From: Mesonia hippocampi
Lineage (GTDB): Bacteria > Bacteroidota > Bacteroidia > Flavobacteriales > Flavobacteriaceae
Direction of reading: 5' to 3'
NCBI RefSeq assembly: GCF_014197445.1
Contig: NZ_JACIFO010000001.1
Span: 62,001-126,000, forward strand
Length of the DNA: 64,000 bases
Below the pieces are notes generated by a model. It ran no database searches and was not told the origin of the DNA. It saw nothing but the letters and a program-made list of their open reading frames with translations. The first letter of the stretch is position 1; each line of letters opens with the position of its first letter. The position numbers were made by a program, and so were the translations under genes. Of the stretch, positions 16,577 through 25,955 are shown piece after piece.

Positions 16577-16643
16577 AAACACAGTACCTCGTTACTTAAA
16601 TTCACAATTTTACAAAGCCAAATCTTAAAAGTGTTTTTAAAGC

Positions 16644-17198
16644 TTAATGACTAGTACCTTGCTTTTCTATTTCGATAGCTTTTTTGTAGAAGGCAGTAAA
16701 CTTTTTATCGTTGTATTTAGCGCGCATAGCAGAAAGCACATCTGCAAGCCCTAAGCTACACCATTCCCAAAGTAGGCTGTTGTATTTATACATTTGGCTC
16801 GCTATTTCTGTTCTGATTTCTTGTATTTTAGTTTCCGAAAAACCGTTTGCTAATAGTTTTTGGGTTGTTTTTTGTGTGTTAATCGTAGTAAATTCGGTAT
16901 CAAGGTAAGGTTCTAGTAGCCAATCCCAATTCCAACTATGCGGAATAAGCTTGATGTTGTTTTCTAACGAAAACTTTTTTAAGCGCTCTTTATTTTCTGC
17001 CGATACAAATATAATGTCATTTTGGGTTAAGATTTTGCAAGTGCCAAAATCTATGCTAATGGCATCTATTTCAGAAGCTTTTATGTTTTTATTAGGAAAG
17101 GCTATAGAAGGTTTGAAGGGGTAACCTGTTATGCAAATTTCATGCTGATTAATTTCAGATTTTCCTATTCCGCAGTATAGTTTTTTAAAAGAAATCAT
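16644..17198 (-). CDS. Conserved-looking protein of unknown function
   Basis: 184 residues, no signal peptide and no membrane segment. I do not recognise the family. Visible features are an N-terminal beta-rich part (LYCGIGKSEIN, ICITGYPF), a segment with three Trp (HSWNWDWLLEPYLDTE) and a C-terminal helical part (WEWCSLGLADVLSAMRAKYNDK). The start is 10 bases downstream of the pentapeptide-repeat stop on the same strand, so the two are probably co-transcribed. Codon use looks native rather than imported. Confidence 0.7.
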   Translation of the reverse strand: MISFKKLYCGIGKSEINQHEICITGYPFKPSIAFPNKNIKASEIDAISIDFGTCKILTQNDIIFVSAENKERLKKFSLENNIKLIPHSWNWDWLLEPYLDTEFTTINTQKTTQKLLANGFSETKIQEIRTEIASQMYKYNSLLWEWCSLGLADVLSAMRAKYNDKKFTAFYKKAIEIEKQGTSH

Positions 17199-17208
17199 AA
17201 AGATTTTA

Positions 17209-17787
17209 TTAGTAAATTTCTAACCCATATTTGTGCAATAAGCCTTCTAGCTGATAGGTAGAAAATTTTGCTTTTTTTAATTTATTTTCTTCAGGGTTAA
17301 TACTAATATTTTGCGCTTCTCTAAAGTCTGCTTTTTCAAGGATGCTGCTCGAGAAAACAGCTCCCATTAAATCGGAATTTCTAAAAATAGCAGCTGTCAA
17401 ATCACTTTCGCTAAAATCTACTTCTTTAAGTGAGCAATTTAAAAAATTGGTATTCTTAAGTTTTGTTTGGTAAAATGACGAATAATCTAATATGCAGTGA
17501 TCAAAAGCAAGCGAAAAAGCAAATTTATTGCATTGGGTAAAGTCTATCCCTAGTAATTTACAATCTTTAAATTTACAATCCCTAAGACTTACCCCTTTTA
17601 TTTCTGTCATTGAAAAGTTGCAATTCTCAAAAGTACAATCCTCAAAATGGTTTCCTTTTAAGTCACTTTTTATAAAAGAGCAAGCTATAAATCTACATTG
17701 AAAAAACTCTCTATCGCGTAATTTTTTCTCGTTATAGTCTATTTGTTTGAATTCTTTATTTTCGTGATTGATGATATTTTTATTCAT
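17209..17787 (-). CDS. Pentapeptide-repeat protein, Qnr-like
   Basis: 192 residues built of A(D/N)LXX-type repeats giving a right-handed quadrilateral beta-helix: FIACSFIKSDLKGNHFEDC, CTFENCNFSMTEI, CKFKDCKLLGIDF, TNFLNCSLKEVDFSESDL, ADFREAQ. The tail FSTYQLEGLLHKYGLEIY matches the C-terminal helix by which Qnr/MfpA-type proteins dimerise. Those proteins mimic DNA and bind gyrase, protecting it from quinolones. Whether this one does is inference. gyrA is about 2.9 kb away, beyond clpC. Confidence 0.85.
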   Translation of the reverse strand: MNKNIINHENKEFKQIDYNEKKLRDREFFQCRFIACSFIKSDLKGNHFEDCTFENCNFSMTEIKGVSLRDCKFKDCKLLGIDFTQCNKFAFSLAFDHCILDYSSFYQTKLKNTNFLNCSLKEVDFSESDLTAAIFRNSDLMGAVFSSSILEKADFREAQNISINPEENKLKKAKFSTYQLEGLLHKYGLEIY

Positions 17788-17865
17788 ATTAAATTATGAA
17801 GGGAAGTTTTTTTTGATGGTGTAAAATTAATAGAGAAGTTATTAAACGAAAAACTTAATGTAAAT

Positions 17866-17895
17866 AAAAGGCTTAACAAATTTGTTAAGCCTTTT
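17866..17895 (-). terminator. Terminator after clpC
   Basis: AAAAGGCTTAACAAA / TTTGTTAAGCCTTTT is a perfect 15-bp inverted repeat with essentially no loop beyond the A/T centre and T runs on both sides. It lies 22 bases after the clpC stop. It separates clpC from the pentapeptide gene. Confidence 0.85.
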
Positions 17896-17916
17896 ATTGG
17901 TTATGAATTAAAGCGT

Positions 17917-20478
17917 TTAGCTTTCGTTTTCTTTTGTGTTTTCTTTTTCTCGAGAAATACTTATTTTTAAATTATCGCTATCGGTTTTATCCATTATAAT
18001 ATGGTCGCCTTCTTCTATTTTTGCGGTAATAATTTCTTCGGCCAAGGCGTCTTCTATATATTTTTGGATAGCACGTTTTAGCGGTCTAGCTCCATATTCT
18101 TGATCGAAACCTTTATCTACAATAAAATCTTTTGCGTTTTCGGTAAGCTCTAGGTGATAGCCTAGTTCTTTTACACGTGCATAAAGTTTATTGAGCTCTA
18201 TGTCTATAATTTTATGGATATGTTCTCTTGTTAAAGCATTAAAAATAACCACATCGTCTATTCGGTTTAAAAATTCAGGAGCAAAAGCTTTTTTTAAGGC
18301 GTTTTCAATAACGCTTTTGCTGTATTGGTCGGCTTGGTCTTTTTTTGCTTGTGTGCCAAAACCAACTCCTGTACCAAAGTCCTTAAGTTTTCTTGCTCCG
18401 ATGTTTGATGTCATGATGATAATGGTATTCCTAAAGTCTATTTTTCTGCCTAGACTATCGGTAATATATCCGTCATCTAATACTTGTAACAGCATGTTAA
18501 AAACATCGGGATGGGCTTTTTCAACTTCATCTAAAAGCACTACTGCATAAGGTTTTCTACGAACTTTTTCGGTAAGTTGTCCACCTTCTTCATAACCTAC
18601 ATAGCCAGGAGGTGCTCCAATTAAGCGAGATACAGCAAACTTTTCCATGTATTCACTCATGTCTATACGGATTAAGCTGTCTTCGTTATCGAAAAGTTGT
18701 TTTGCAAGCACTTTGGCAAGTTGAGTTTTTCCTACTCCTGTTTGCCCTAGAAAAATAAATGATCCAATAGGTTTATTAGGGTCTTTTAACCCAGCACGGT
18801 TTCGCTGAATGGCTTTTACAACTTTAGAAACGGCCTCGTCTTGCCCAATTACTTTTCCTTTGATAAGTTTAGGGAGCTCAGCAAGTTTATTGCTTTCGGT
18901 CTTGGCAATTCTATTTACAGGAATCCCTGTCATCATAGAGACTACATCGGCAACATTGTCTTCTGTAACGGTTACTTTATGCAGTTTAGACTCTTCTTCC
19001 CATTGTTCTTGTGCAATAGCGAGCTCTTTTTCGAGCTTTTTTTCGTCATCGCGAAGCTTTGCAGCCTCTTCGTATTTTTGTTTTTTTACAACGGCATTTT
19101 TAGTAGCTCTTACTTCCTCTAGTTGTTTTTCTAAGTCTAAAATACGTTGTGGCACATGGATGTTGGTGATGTGTACACGAGATCCTGCCTCATCTAAAGC
19201 ATCTATGGCTTTATCGGGTAAGAACCTATCTGTCATATACCTGTTGGTAAGTTTTACACAAGCCTCGATAGCCTCTGTTGTGTACGAAACATTGTGGTGT
19301 ATCTCGTATTTTTCTTTAATGTTGTTTAGGATTTCTATAGTTTCGTCGATAGAAGTAGGTTCTACAATAACTTTTTGAAATCTTCTTTCTAAAGCGCCAT
19401 CTTTTTCTATGTGTTGTCTGTATTCATCGAGTGTAGTAGCGCCTATGCATTGTAGTTCTCCACGAGCCAATGCTGGTTTAAACATGTTGCTTGCATCTAA
19501 GCTTCCTGTTGCTCCCCCTGCGCCTACAATGGTGTGTATTTCATCGATAAACAGGATAATATCGTCGTTTTTTTCAAGCTCGTTCATCACAGCTTTCATA
19601 CGTTCTTCAAACTGTCCTCGGTATTTAGTTCCTGCAACAAGGCTAGCTAAATCTAAGGTAACAACGCGTTTGTCGAATAAAATTCGAGAAACTTTACGTT
19701 TTACAATACGCAGAGCTAAGCCTTCTGCGATGGCACTTTTACCAACGCCAGGTTCACCAATAAGCAAGGGGTTGTTTTTCTTTCTTCGGCTTAAAATTTG
19801 AGAAACTCTTTCTATCTCTTTTTCTCTTCCTACAACAGGGTCTAATTTTCCTTCTTCGGCCATGGCCGTGAGGTCTCTACCAAAGTTGTCTAAAACAGGG
19901 GTTTTAGATTTTTTATTTCCGGCTTTACTGGTACTTCCGCTGCTTGTTGGGTTGCGTTTAGATGCTCCGCTTTCGGCGGGGTCATCGTCAGGAAAAGTCT
20001 CTGCTTTTGGAGATTCTATATAATTATCATCTTCGGCAAGCATTAATTTAAACTCTTCTTTTACGTTATCGTACTCGATTTTTAATTTGTTAAGCAACTT
20101 TGTTGTCGGGTCGTTTTCATTTCTAAGAATACAAAGCAGTAAATGTGCTGTGTTTATGTTAGAACTTTGAAAAAGCTTTGCTTCTAAAAAAGTAGTTTTT
20201 AAAGCTCTTTCTGCCTGTCGGGTTAGGTGTAAGTTCTTTTTAGAATTAGGGGTGATTTGTGTGGTAGAATTAGCAGGACTTAATATTTCTACTTTGCGAC
20301 GCAGATGATCTAAATCTATATCTAAAGCATCTAAAATATCTATGGCTTTACCATTTCCGTCTCTAATCAATCCTAAAATAAGATGCTCTGTACCAATAAA
20401 GTCGTGTCCTAAGCGTAGAGCTTCTTCTTTACTGTAGGTAATCACATCTTTTACGCGTGGTGAAAAATTATCGTCCAT
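17917..20478 (-). CDS. clpC: ATP-dependent Clp protease ATP-binding subunit ClpC
   Basis: AAA+ unfoldase that feeds proteins to ClpP. 853 residues: N-domain with two Clp repeats (about 1-145), a Ser/Pro-rich linker, D1 with Walker A GEPGVGKSAIAEG (about 240) and Walker B LFIDEIH, a UVR-type coiled linker (KYEEAAKLRDDEKKLEKEL), D2 with Walker A GQTGVGKTQLAK (about 580) and Walker B VVLLDEVEKAH, and the D2 small domain with QEYGARPLKRAIQKYIEDAL. The UVR region and length make it ClpC rather than ClpA or ClpB. It is divergent from gyrA across a 230-base gap. Confidence 0.97.
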   Translation of the reverse strand: MDDNFSPRVKDVITYSKEEALRLGHDFIGTEHLILGLIRDGNGKAIDILDALDIDLDHLRRKVEILSPANSTTQITPNSKKNLHLTRQAERALKTTFLEAKLFQSSNINTAHLLLCILRNENDPTTKLLNKLKIEYDNVKEEFKLMLAEDDNYIESPKAETFPDDDPAESGASKRNPTSSGSTSKAGNKKSKTPVLDNFGRDLTAMAEEGKLDPVVGREKEIERVSQILSRRKKNNPLLIGEPGVGKSAIAEGLALRIVKRKVSRILFDKRVVTLDLASLVAGTKYRGQFEERMKAVMNELEKNDDIILFIDEIHTIVGAGGATGSLDASNMFKPALARGELQCIGATTLDEYRQHIEKDGALERRFQKVIVEPTSIDETIEILNNIKEKYEIHHNVSYTTEAIEACVKLTNRYMTDRFLPDKAIDALDEAGSRVHITNIHVPQRILDLEKQLEEVRATKNAVVKKQKYEEAAKLRDDEKKLEKELAIAQEQWEEESKLHKVTVTEDNVADVVSMMTGIPVNRIAKTESNKLAELPKLIKGKVIGQDEAVSKVVKAIQRNRAGLKDPNKPIGSFIFLGQTGVGKTQLAKVLAKQLFDNEDSLIRIDMSEYMEKFAVSRLIGAPPGYVGYEEGGQLTEKVRRKPYAVVLLDEVEKAHPDVFNMLLQVLDDGYITDSLGRKIDFRNTIIIMTSNIGARKLKDFGTGVGFGTQAKKDQADQYSKSVIENALKKAFAPEFLNRIDDVVIFNALTREHIHKIIDIELNKLYARVKELGYHLELTENAKDFIVDKGFDQEYGARPLKRAIQKYIEDALAEEIITAKIEEGDHIIMDKTDSDNLKISISREKENTKENES

Positions 20479-20708
20479 ATTATCTATCTATTAAATTCAG
20501 GTAGGGTAAGTCAAAAAGCATACCCAAAATTAGATTTCTAGCTAATATGGGAAAAATCTGTCAGAAAATCAAAAGTAAGCGTCAATATACTTATCAACGA
20601 GCTTCCTGTTAATAAAAACTAGGTATTTGTAGCCTAAAACCTCTTAAATGAGTGTTTTTTTGTTTAAATTGCCGCGTTAGAAATTTAAGTTAATAAAACT
20701 ATTAGAAT

Positions 20709-23255
20709 ATGACGGAAGGAGAAAAGTTAATTCCGATTAATATTGAAGATGAAATGAAATCGGCATACATTGATTACTCAATGTCTGTCATTGTGTCACG
20801 TGCTTTACCAGATGTTCGCGATGGTTTAAAACCTGTACATCGTAGGGTTTTATTTGGGATGTATGAACTAGGCGTACTCTCTAATCGTGCCTATAAAAAA
20901 TCGGCAAGAATTGTAGGGGAAGTATTAGGTAAATATCACCCACACGGAGATTCTTCGGTATATGATACCATGGTACGTATGGCTCAGGAATGGAGTTTGC
21001 GTTATATGCTTGTAGATGGGCAAGGGAACTTCGGGTCTGTAGATGGCGATAGTCCTGCAGCAATGCGTTATACAGAAGCACGTATGCGTAAGGTTAGTGA
21101 GGAAATGCTTTCTGATATCGATAAAGAAACTGTAGACCATCAATTAAACTTTGATGATACTTTAAAAGAACCTACCGTTTTACCAACTAGAATCCCTAAC
21201 TTATTGGTGAATGGTGCTAGTGGAATTGCCGTAGGAATGGCAACCAACATGCCGCCGCATAACCTTTCTGAAACTATTGATGGAATAACAGCTTATATCG
21301 ATAATCCAGATATTGAGATAGATGAGTTAATTACCCATATTAAAGCTCCCGATTTTCCTACCGGAGGTATTATTTATGGATACGATGGCGTAAGAGAAGC
21401 CTTTAAAACTGGACGCGGTCGTATTGTAATACGCGCTAAAGCAACTGTAGAGGAAGTAAAAGGAAGAGAATGCATTATCGTAACTGAAATTCCTTACCAG
21501 GTTAATAAGGCAGATATGATTAAGAAAACTGCCGATTTAATTAACGATAAGAAAATAGAGGGTATTGCAAATATTAGAGATGAGTCTGACCGTAAAGGAA
21601 TGCGTATTGTATATATGCTAAAACGCGATGCTATCCCTAACATTGTACTCAATACACTTTATAAACATACAGCTTTACAAACTTCTTTTAGTGTAAACAA
21701 CATTGCGCTGGTAAATGGAAGACCAGAAATGCTTAACCTAAAAGATATGATACATCACTTCGTAGAACACCGTCACGAAGTGGTTACGCGTCGTACCGAA
21801 TTTGAGCTTCGAAAAGCAGAAGAACGCGCGCATATCTTAGAAGGGTTGATTATAGCTTCTGATAATATAGACGAAGTAATCGCACTTATACGTAGTTCGA
21901 GCAATGCAGAGGAAGCCCGTAATAAGCTTATCGAGCGTTTTGAATTATCTGAAATTCAGTCGAAAGCCATTGTTGAAATGCGTTTACGCCAGTTAACAGG
22001 TTTAGAGCAAGATAAACTACGAGCAGAATATGATGAACTGATGGAAACCATCAAGGATCTTAAAGAAATTCTGGCAAGTTTAGAGCGACGTATGCAGATT
22101 ATTAAAGATGAATTGGCAGAAATAAAAGCCAAATATGGCGATGAAAGACGCTCAGAAATAAACTATGCAGGAGGAGATTTAAGTATCGAAGATATGATTC
22201 CAGATGAGCAAGTAGTAATTTCTATCTCGCACGCAGGATATATCAAGAGAACACCACTTTCAGAATATAAAAAACAAAATAGAGGAGGAGTAGGCTCTAA
22301 AGCATCCACCACCAGAAATGAAGATTTCTTAGAGTACCTTTTTGTAGGAACAAACCACCAATATATGTTGTTCTTTACACAAGCAGGAAAATGTTTCTGG
22401 ATGCGGGTGTACGAAATCCCAGAAGGAAGTAAAGCTTCTAAAGGGCGAGCCATCCAAAACCTTATTAATATAGACCCAGACGATAGCGTAAAAGCCTCTA
22501 TTTGTACGCAAGACCTAAAAGACGAAGAGTATATTAATAGCCATTATGTAATTATGGCTACTAAGAAAGGAAAAGTAAAGAAAACCTCTTTAGAACAATA
22601 TTCACGTCCTAGAAGCAACGGTATTAATGCCATAACCATTAAAGAAGATGACGAGCTTTTAGAAGCAAAACTAACAACCGGAGAAAGCCAAGTAATGCTG
22701 GCGCTAAAATCAGGTAAAGCCATTAGGTTTGAAGAAGCAAAAACACGCCCAATGGGTCGTAGCGCATCTGGTGTTAGAGGAATAACACTTGCACATGAAA
22801 ACGATGAGGTGGTAGGAATGATTGCCGTAGAAAACCCCGCAGAAGAAACCGTATTGGTAGTGTCTGAAAATGGTTACGGAAAACGTACTTATATCACCGA
22901 TCCGGAAACAGGCGAAGATATCTATCGTATTACCAACCGTGGAGGAAAAGGAGTAAAAACCATATCGATTACCGAAAAAACAGGAGAGTTAGTTGCTATT
23001 AAAAATGTGAACGATGCCGATGGATTAATGATTATTAATAAATCTGGAATTGCTATTCGTATTTCTGTAGAAGACCTTCGCGTAATGGGGCGTGCCACAC
23101 AAGGCGTTAGGCTTATTAACCTACGTGATGATGATACCATTGCAGCAGTAGCCAAAATTATTAATGAAGATGAGGAAGAAGAAAATGAAGATTTAACGGC
23201 TGATGATGCTATAAATGGCACAACAATTGAGGATAACACTAACGAAGAAGAATAA
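20709..23255 (+). CDS. gyrA: DNA gyrase subunit A
   Basis: Breaks and rejoins DNA in the supercoiling reaction with GyrB. 848 residues. The catalytic tyrosine is Tyr121 in [10 protein letters not shown]. The quinolone-determining region reads [19 protein letters not shown]; the positions matching E. coli Ser83 and Asp87 are Ser82 and Asp86, so the classic resistance changes are absent. The C-terminal beta-pinwheel (about 505-820) contains the GyrA-box-like segment [13 protein letters not shown], and the tail is acidic ([11 protein letters not shown]). It is followed 30 bases later by a TPR-protein gene. Confidence 0.98.
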   Translation: MTEGEKLIPINIEDEMKSAYIDYSMSVIVSRALPDVRDGLKPVHRRVLFGMYELGVLSNRAYKKSARIVGEVLGKYHPHGDSSVYDTMVRMAQEWSLRYMLVDGQGNFGSVDGDSPAAMRYTEARMRKVSEEMLSDIDKETVDHQLNFDDTLKEPTVLPTRIPNLLVNGASGIAVGMATNMPPHNLSETIDGITAYIDNPDIEIDELITHIKAPDFPTGGIIYGYDGVREAFKTGRGRIVIRAKATVEEVKGRECIIVTEIPYQVNKADMIKKTADLINDKKIEGIANIRDESDRKGMRIVYMLKRDAIPNIVLNTLYKHTALQTSFSVNNIALVNGRPEMLNLKDMIHHFVEHRHEVVTRRTEFELRKAEERAHILEGLIIASDNIDEVIALIRSSSNAEEARNKLIERFELSEIQSKAIVEMRLRQLTGLEQDKLRAEYDELMETIKDLKEILASLERRMQIIKDELAEIKAKYGDERRSEINYAGGDLSIEDMIPDEQVVISISHAGYIKRTPLSEYKKQNRGGVGSKASTTRNEDFLEYLFVGTNHQYMLFFTQAGKCFWMRVYEIPEGSKASKGRAIQNLINIDPDDSVKASICTQDLKDEEYINSHYVIMATKKGKVKKTSLEQYSRPRSNGINAITIKEDDELLEAKLTTGESQVMLALKSGKAIRFEEAKTRPMGRSASGVRGITLAHENDEVVGMIAVENPAEETVLVVSENGYGKRTYITDPETGEDIYRITNRGGKGVKTISITEKTGELVAIKNVNDADGLMIINKSGIAIRISVEDLRVMGRATQGVRLINLRDDDTIAAVAKIINEDEEEENEDLTADDAINGTTIEDNTNEEE

Positions 23256-23285
23256 ACCGACACTAACAAAATAAACCATTATTAA

Positions 23286-24515
23286 ATGAAAACCAAAGTT
23301 TTAAGTATAGCTTTAGCCTTTGCTAGTATTACGGCTATTGCTCAGAAAAAAGAAATAAGAAGTGCTCAAAAAGCCATAGAGGCAGGAAACTATACAGAAG
23401 CAAAAAAACTATTAGCATCGGTAGAGTCAATTATCGGTAATGAAAGCAATAGTAGACAAGCAGATTTTTACTTAGCACAAGGTAAAGCATTTGCATTAGA
23501 TAAAAACAACCAAGGTTTAGAGGAATTATTAAAAGCTTCAAAAGCACTAAATAAAGCAAAAGATTTAGGCGAAGCAGACGAAGCAACCAAACAACTTCTT
23601 GAGCTTAAAAACAATGTAGTAAACTCTGCGATAGAAGACCAAAATAACCAAAAATATAAGTCTGCCGCAGAAAAATTATACTCGGCATATAAACTTAATC
23701 CTACCGATACCGTTTACTTGTATTATGCCGCTTCAAACTACGTTAACCAAAAAGAGTTTGATAAAGCAATTACTTACTATGAAGAGTTACGCGATTTAGG
23801 CTTTACAGGAAAAGGTACCGAATATACCGCTGTTAATAAGGAAACAGGACAAAGAGAAACTTTCCAGTCTGAAAAACAACGTGATTTGTTTGTAAAATCG
23901 GGGCAATATAGCGACCCAGCTTCAGAAAAACTTCCTTCAAAGCGTGGTGAAATCACCAAGAATTTAGCTTTAATCTATCTTGAGAAAAATCAAGAAGATA
24001 AAGCCATCAATGCAATAGAAGATGCGAAAAAAGAAAACCCTAACGATACGCAATTACTTTTAGCAGAAGCTAACGTGTACAACCAAATGGGGAAAACCGA
24101 TAAATATGCAGAAGTAATAGAAAAGGTGATTAAGTTAGACCCAAATAATGCGACATTGTATTATAACTTAGGGGTAACATCAACACAGATGAATCAACCA
24201 GAAAAGGCTATCACATATTATAAAAAAGCTATAGAGATAGACCCAGATATGAATGAAGCTTATATAAACATGGCTTCTACTATTCTTACAAAAGAAAAGC
24301 CTTTAATTGATGAAATGAACAACTTAGGAATGTCTGCTGCAGATAATAAACGTTATGATGTGTTATCTAAACAACGTAAAGATATTTATCGTGAAGCAAT
24401 ACCTTATTTAGAAAAAGTTGTAGAGAAAAACCCTACACACACACAAGCAAAACAAACTTTAAAGAGTATTTACTTACAATTAGGAGAAGAAGCTAAAGCC
24501 AAAGCCTTAAACTAA
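23286..24515 (+). CDS. Secreted tetratricopeptide-repeat protein
   Basis: 409 residues with a signal peptide (MKTKVLSIALAFASITAIAQ). TPR units are visible throughout: IEAGNYTEAKKLLASVE near 32, AAEKLYSAYKLNPTDTVYLYY near 127, YNQMGKTDKYAEVIEKVIKLDPNN near 263 (cited in part), YNLGVTSTQMNQPEKAITYYK and NMASTIL after it. Such proteins act as periplasmic or outer-membrane scaffolds; no enzymatic domain is present. It follows gyrA by 30 bases and ends at a clear terminator, so it is probably co-transcribed with gyrA. Confidence 0.88.
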   Translation: MKTKVLSIALAFASITAIAQKKEIRSAQKAIEAGNYTEAKKLLASVESIIGNESNSRQADFYLAQGKAFALDKNNQGLEELLKASKALNKAKDLGEADEATKQLLELKNNVVNSAIEDQNNQKYKSAAEKLYSAYKLNPTDTVYLYYAASNYVNQKEFDKAITYYEELRDLGFTGKGTEYTAVNKETGQRETFQSEKQRDLFVKSGQYSDPASEKLPSKRGEITKNLALIYLEKNQEDKAINAIEDAKKENPNDTQLLLAEANVYNQMGKTDKYAEVIEKVIKLDPNNATLYYNLGVTSTQMNQPEKAITYYKKAIEIDPDMNEAYINMASTILTKEKPLIDEMNNLGMSAADNKRYDVLSKQRKDIYREAIPYLEKVVEKNPTHTQAKQTLKSIYLQLGEEAKAKALN

Positions 24516-24540
24516 TTGCCGAAAATATAATAGTGAAGAA

Positions 24541-24570
24541 AAAGCTACCGAATATCAGGTAGCTTTTTTA
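24541..24570 (+). terminator. Terminator after the gyrA-TPR unit
   Basis: AAAGCTACC / GGTAGCTTT stem with an 8-base loop and a run of T. It separates the gyrA-TPR unit from menB. Confidence 0.9.
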
Positions 24571-24600
24571 GTTTTACAACAGAATAAAAATTAAATTATA

Positions 24601-25440
24601 ATGAGTGAAATAAAGTGGGAAACCGTTAAGGAATACGACGATATTACGTACAAAAAGTATAATGGAGTTGCACGTATAGCATTTAATAGACCAGACATTA
24701 GAAATGCTTTTAGACCAAAAACAACCAGCGAGCTTTTAGATGCATTTCATAACGCACAAGAAGATACTTCTGTTGGTGTTGTTTTACTTTCTGCCGAAGG
24801 TCCTTCATCAAAAGACGGAGTTTGGTCTTTTTGTAGCGGAGGCGATCAAAAAGCAAGAGGGAAGGAAGGCTATGTAGGAGAAGATGGTTACCATCGCTTA
24901 AATATTCTAGAAGTACAACGTTTAATACGCTTTATGCCTAAAGCTGTAATTTGCGTAGTTCCGGGTTGGGCTGTAGGCGGAGGCCATAGTTTACATGTAG
25001 TTTGCGATATTACATTAGCCAGTAAAGAACACGCTATTTTTAAACAAACCGATGCCGATGTAACAAGCTTTGATGGCGGGTATGGCTCTGCATATTTAGC
25101 AAAAATGGTAGGACAAAAGAAAGCAAGAGAGATATTCTTTTTAGGCAGAAATTACTCGGCACAAGAAGCTTATGAAATGGGAATGGTAAATGCCGTAATA
25201 CCACATGACGAATTAGAAGCTACTGCTTACCAATGGGCGCAAGAGATTTTAGCAAAATCACCTATTTCGATAAAAATGCTGAAGTTTGCGATGAACTTAA
25301 CCGATGACGGTATGGTAGGACAACAAGTTTTTGCAGGAGAAGCTACACGATTGGCTTATATGACCGATGAAGCAAAAGAGGGTAGAGATGCTTTTCTAGA
25401 AAAAAGAGCTCCAAATTTTGATAAAAAATGGATTCCGTAA
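24601..25440 (+). CDS. menB: 1,4-dihydroxy-2-naphthoyl-CoA synthase
   Basis: Closes the second ring in menaquinone synthesis, converting o-succinylbenzoyl-CoA. 279 residues of crotonase fold: VARIAFNRPDIRNAFRP near the start, the oxyanion-hole region WSFCSGGDQKARG, the second glycine loop PGWAVGGGHSLHVVCD, and the MenB-type QTDADVTSFDGGYGSAYLA and FLGRNYSAQEAYEMGMVN. The stop overlaps the next start by 13 bases, so translation of menB and the PH-domain genes is probably coupled. Confidence 0.97.
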   Translation: MSEIKWETVKEYDDITYKKYNGVARIAFNRPDIRNAFRPKTTSELLDAFHNAQEDTSVGVVLLSAEGPSSKDGVWSFCSGGDQKARGKEGYVGEDGYHRLNILEVQRLIRFMPKAVICVVPGWAVGGGHSLHVVCDITLASKEHAIFKQTDADVTSFDGGYGSAYLAKMVGQKKAREIFFLGRNYSAQEAYEMGMVNAVIPHDELEATAYQWAQEILAKSPISIKMLKFAMNLTDDGMVGQQVFAGEATRLAYMTDEAKEGRDAFLEKRAPNFDKKWIP

Positions 25441-25955
25441 ATAAATCGTTCTCTAATCAACAAGTAGAAATAAATCTATTGCCAGATTATCAGGCAATAG
25501 ATTTTTCTAAAATTTCTATAAAAAAACAACAAAAAAGTATTCTTCAACTCAGCACACTTTTAGTAATATTCTGTATTGTTTTTTTAGTGCTTTATATTCA
25601 AACTCAATTTATAGGAACCTTTTATATAGCAGGTTTTTTACTTCTCATATTTATTCTTAGTTATATTAATATTTTTTTGCAGCAACCCGTATATGCTTAT
25701 GCAATTAGAGAAAAAGATATAGCTTACCGGCGTGGTTATTGGGTTACAAAAACAACTTTAATTCCGTTTAATAGGGTACAACATGTTTCGATTGTTCAGG
25801 GAGTATTTGATAAGCTTTTAGGAATTTCTACCTTAAAAATATTTACTGCTGGAGGGCAGGGGAGCGATATTAGTATACCAGGATTAGACCTTGCTTTGGC
25901 AGTAAAATTAAAAGAAGCTGTAGCAATAAGGATAAGCGTAGAAGAAGATGAATAA
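25428..25955 (+). CDS. Bacterial PH-domain membrane protein (YdbS-like)
   Basis: 175 residues with two membrane helices (about 38-58 and 62-83: LVIFCIVFLVLYIQ, IAGFLLLIFILSYINIFL) followed by one bPH2 domain: IAYRRGYWVTKTTLIPFNRVQ (in part: RRGYWVTKTTLIPFNRVQHV) and FTAGGQGSDISIPGL. It begins inside the last codons of menB and overlaps the next gene by 8 bases. Such proteins occur in pairs like B. subtilis YdbS/YdbT; their role is unknown. Confidence 0.88.
   Translation: MDSVNKSFSNQQVEINLLPDYQAIDFSKISIKKQQKSILQLSTLLVIFCIVFLVLYIQTQFIGTFYIAGFLLLIFILSYINIFLQQPVYAYAIREKDIAYRRGYWVTKTTLIPFNRVQHVSIVQGVFDKLLGISTLKIFTAGGQGSDISIPGLDLALAVKLKEAVAIRISVEEDE

Noticed and set aside
19409-19801. Open frame opposite clpC
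   Set aside because: It lies fully inside clpC on the other strand and codes for a Ser/Pro-rich string without any motif; the same holds for the other open frames opposite long genes.
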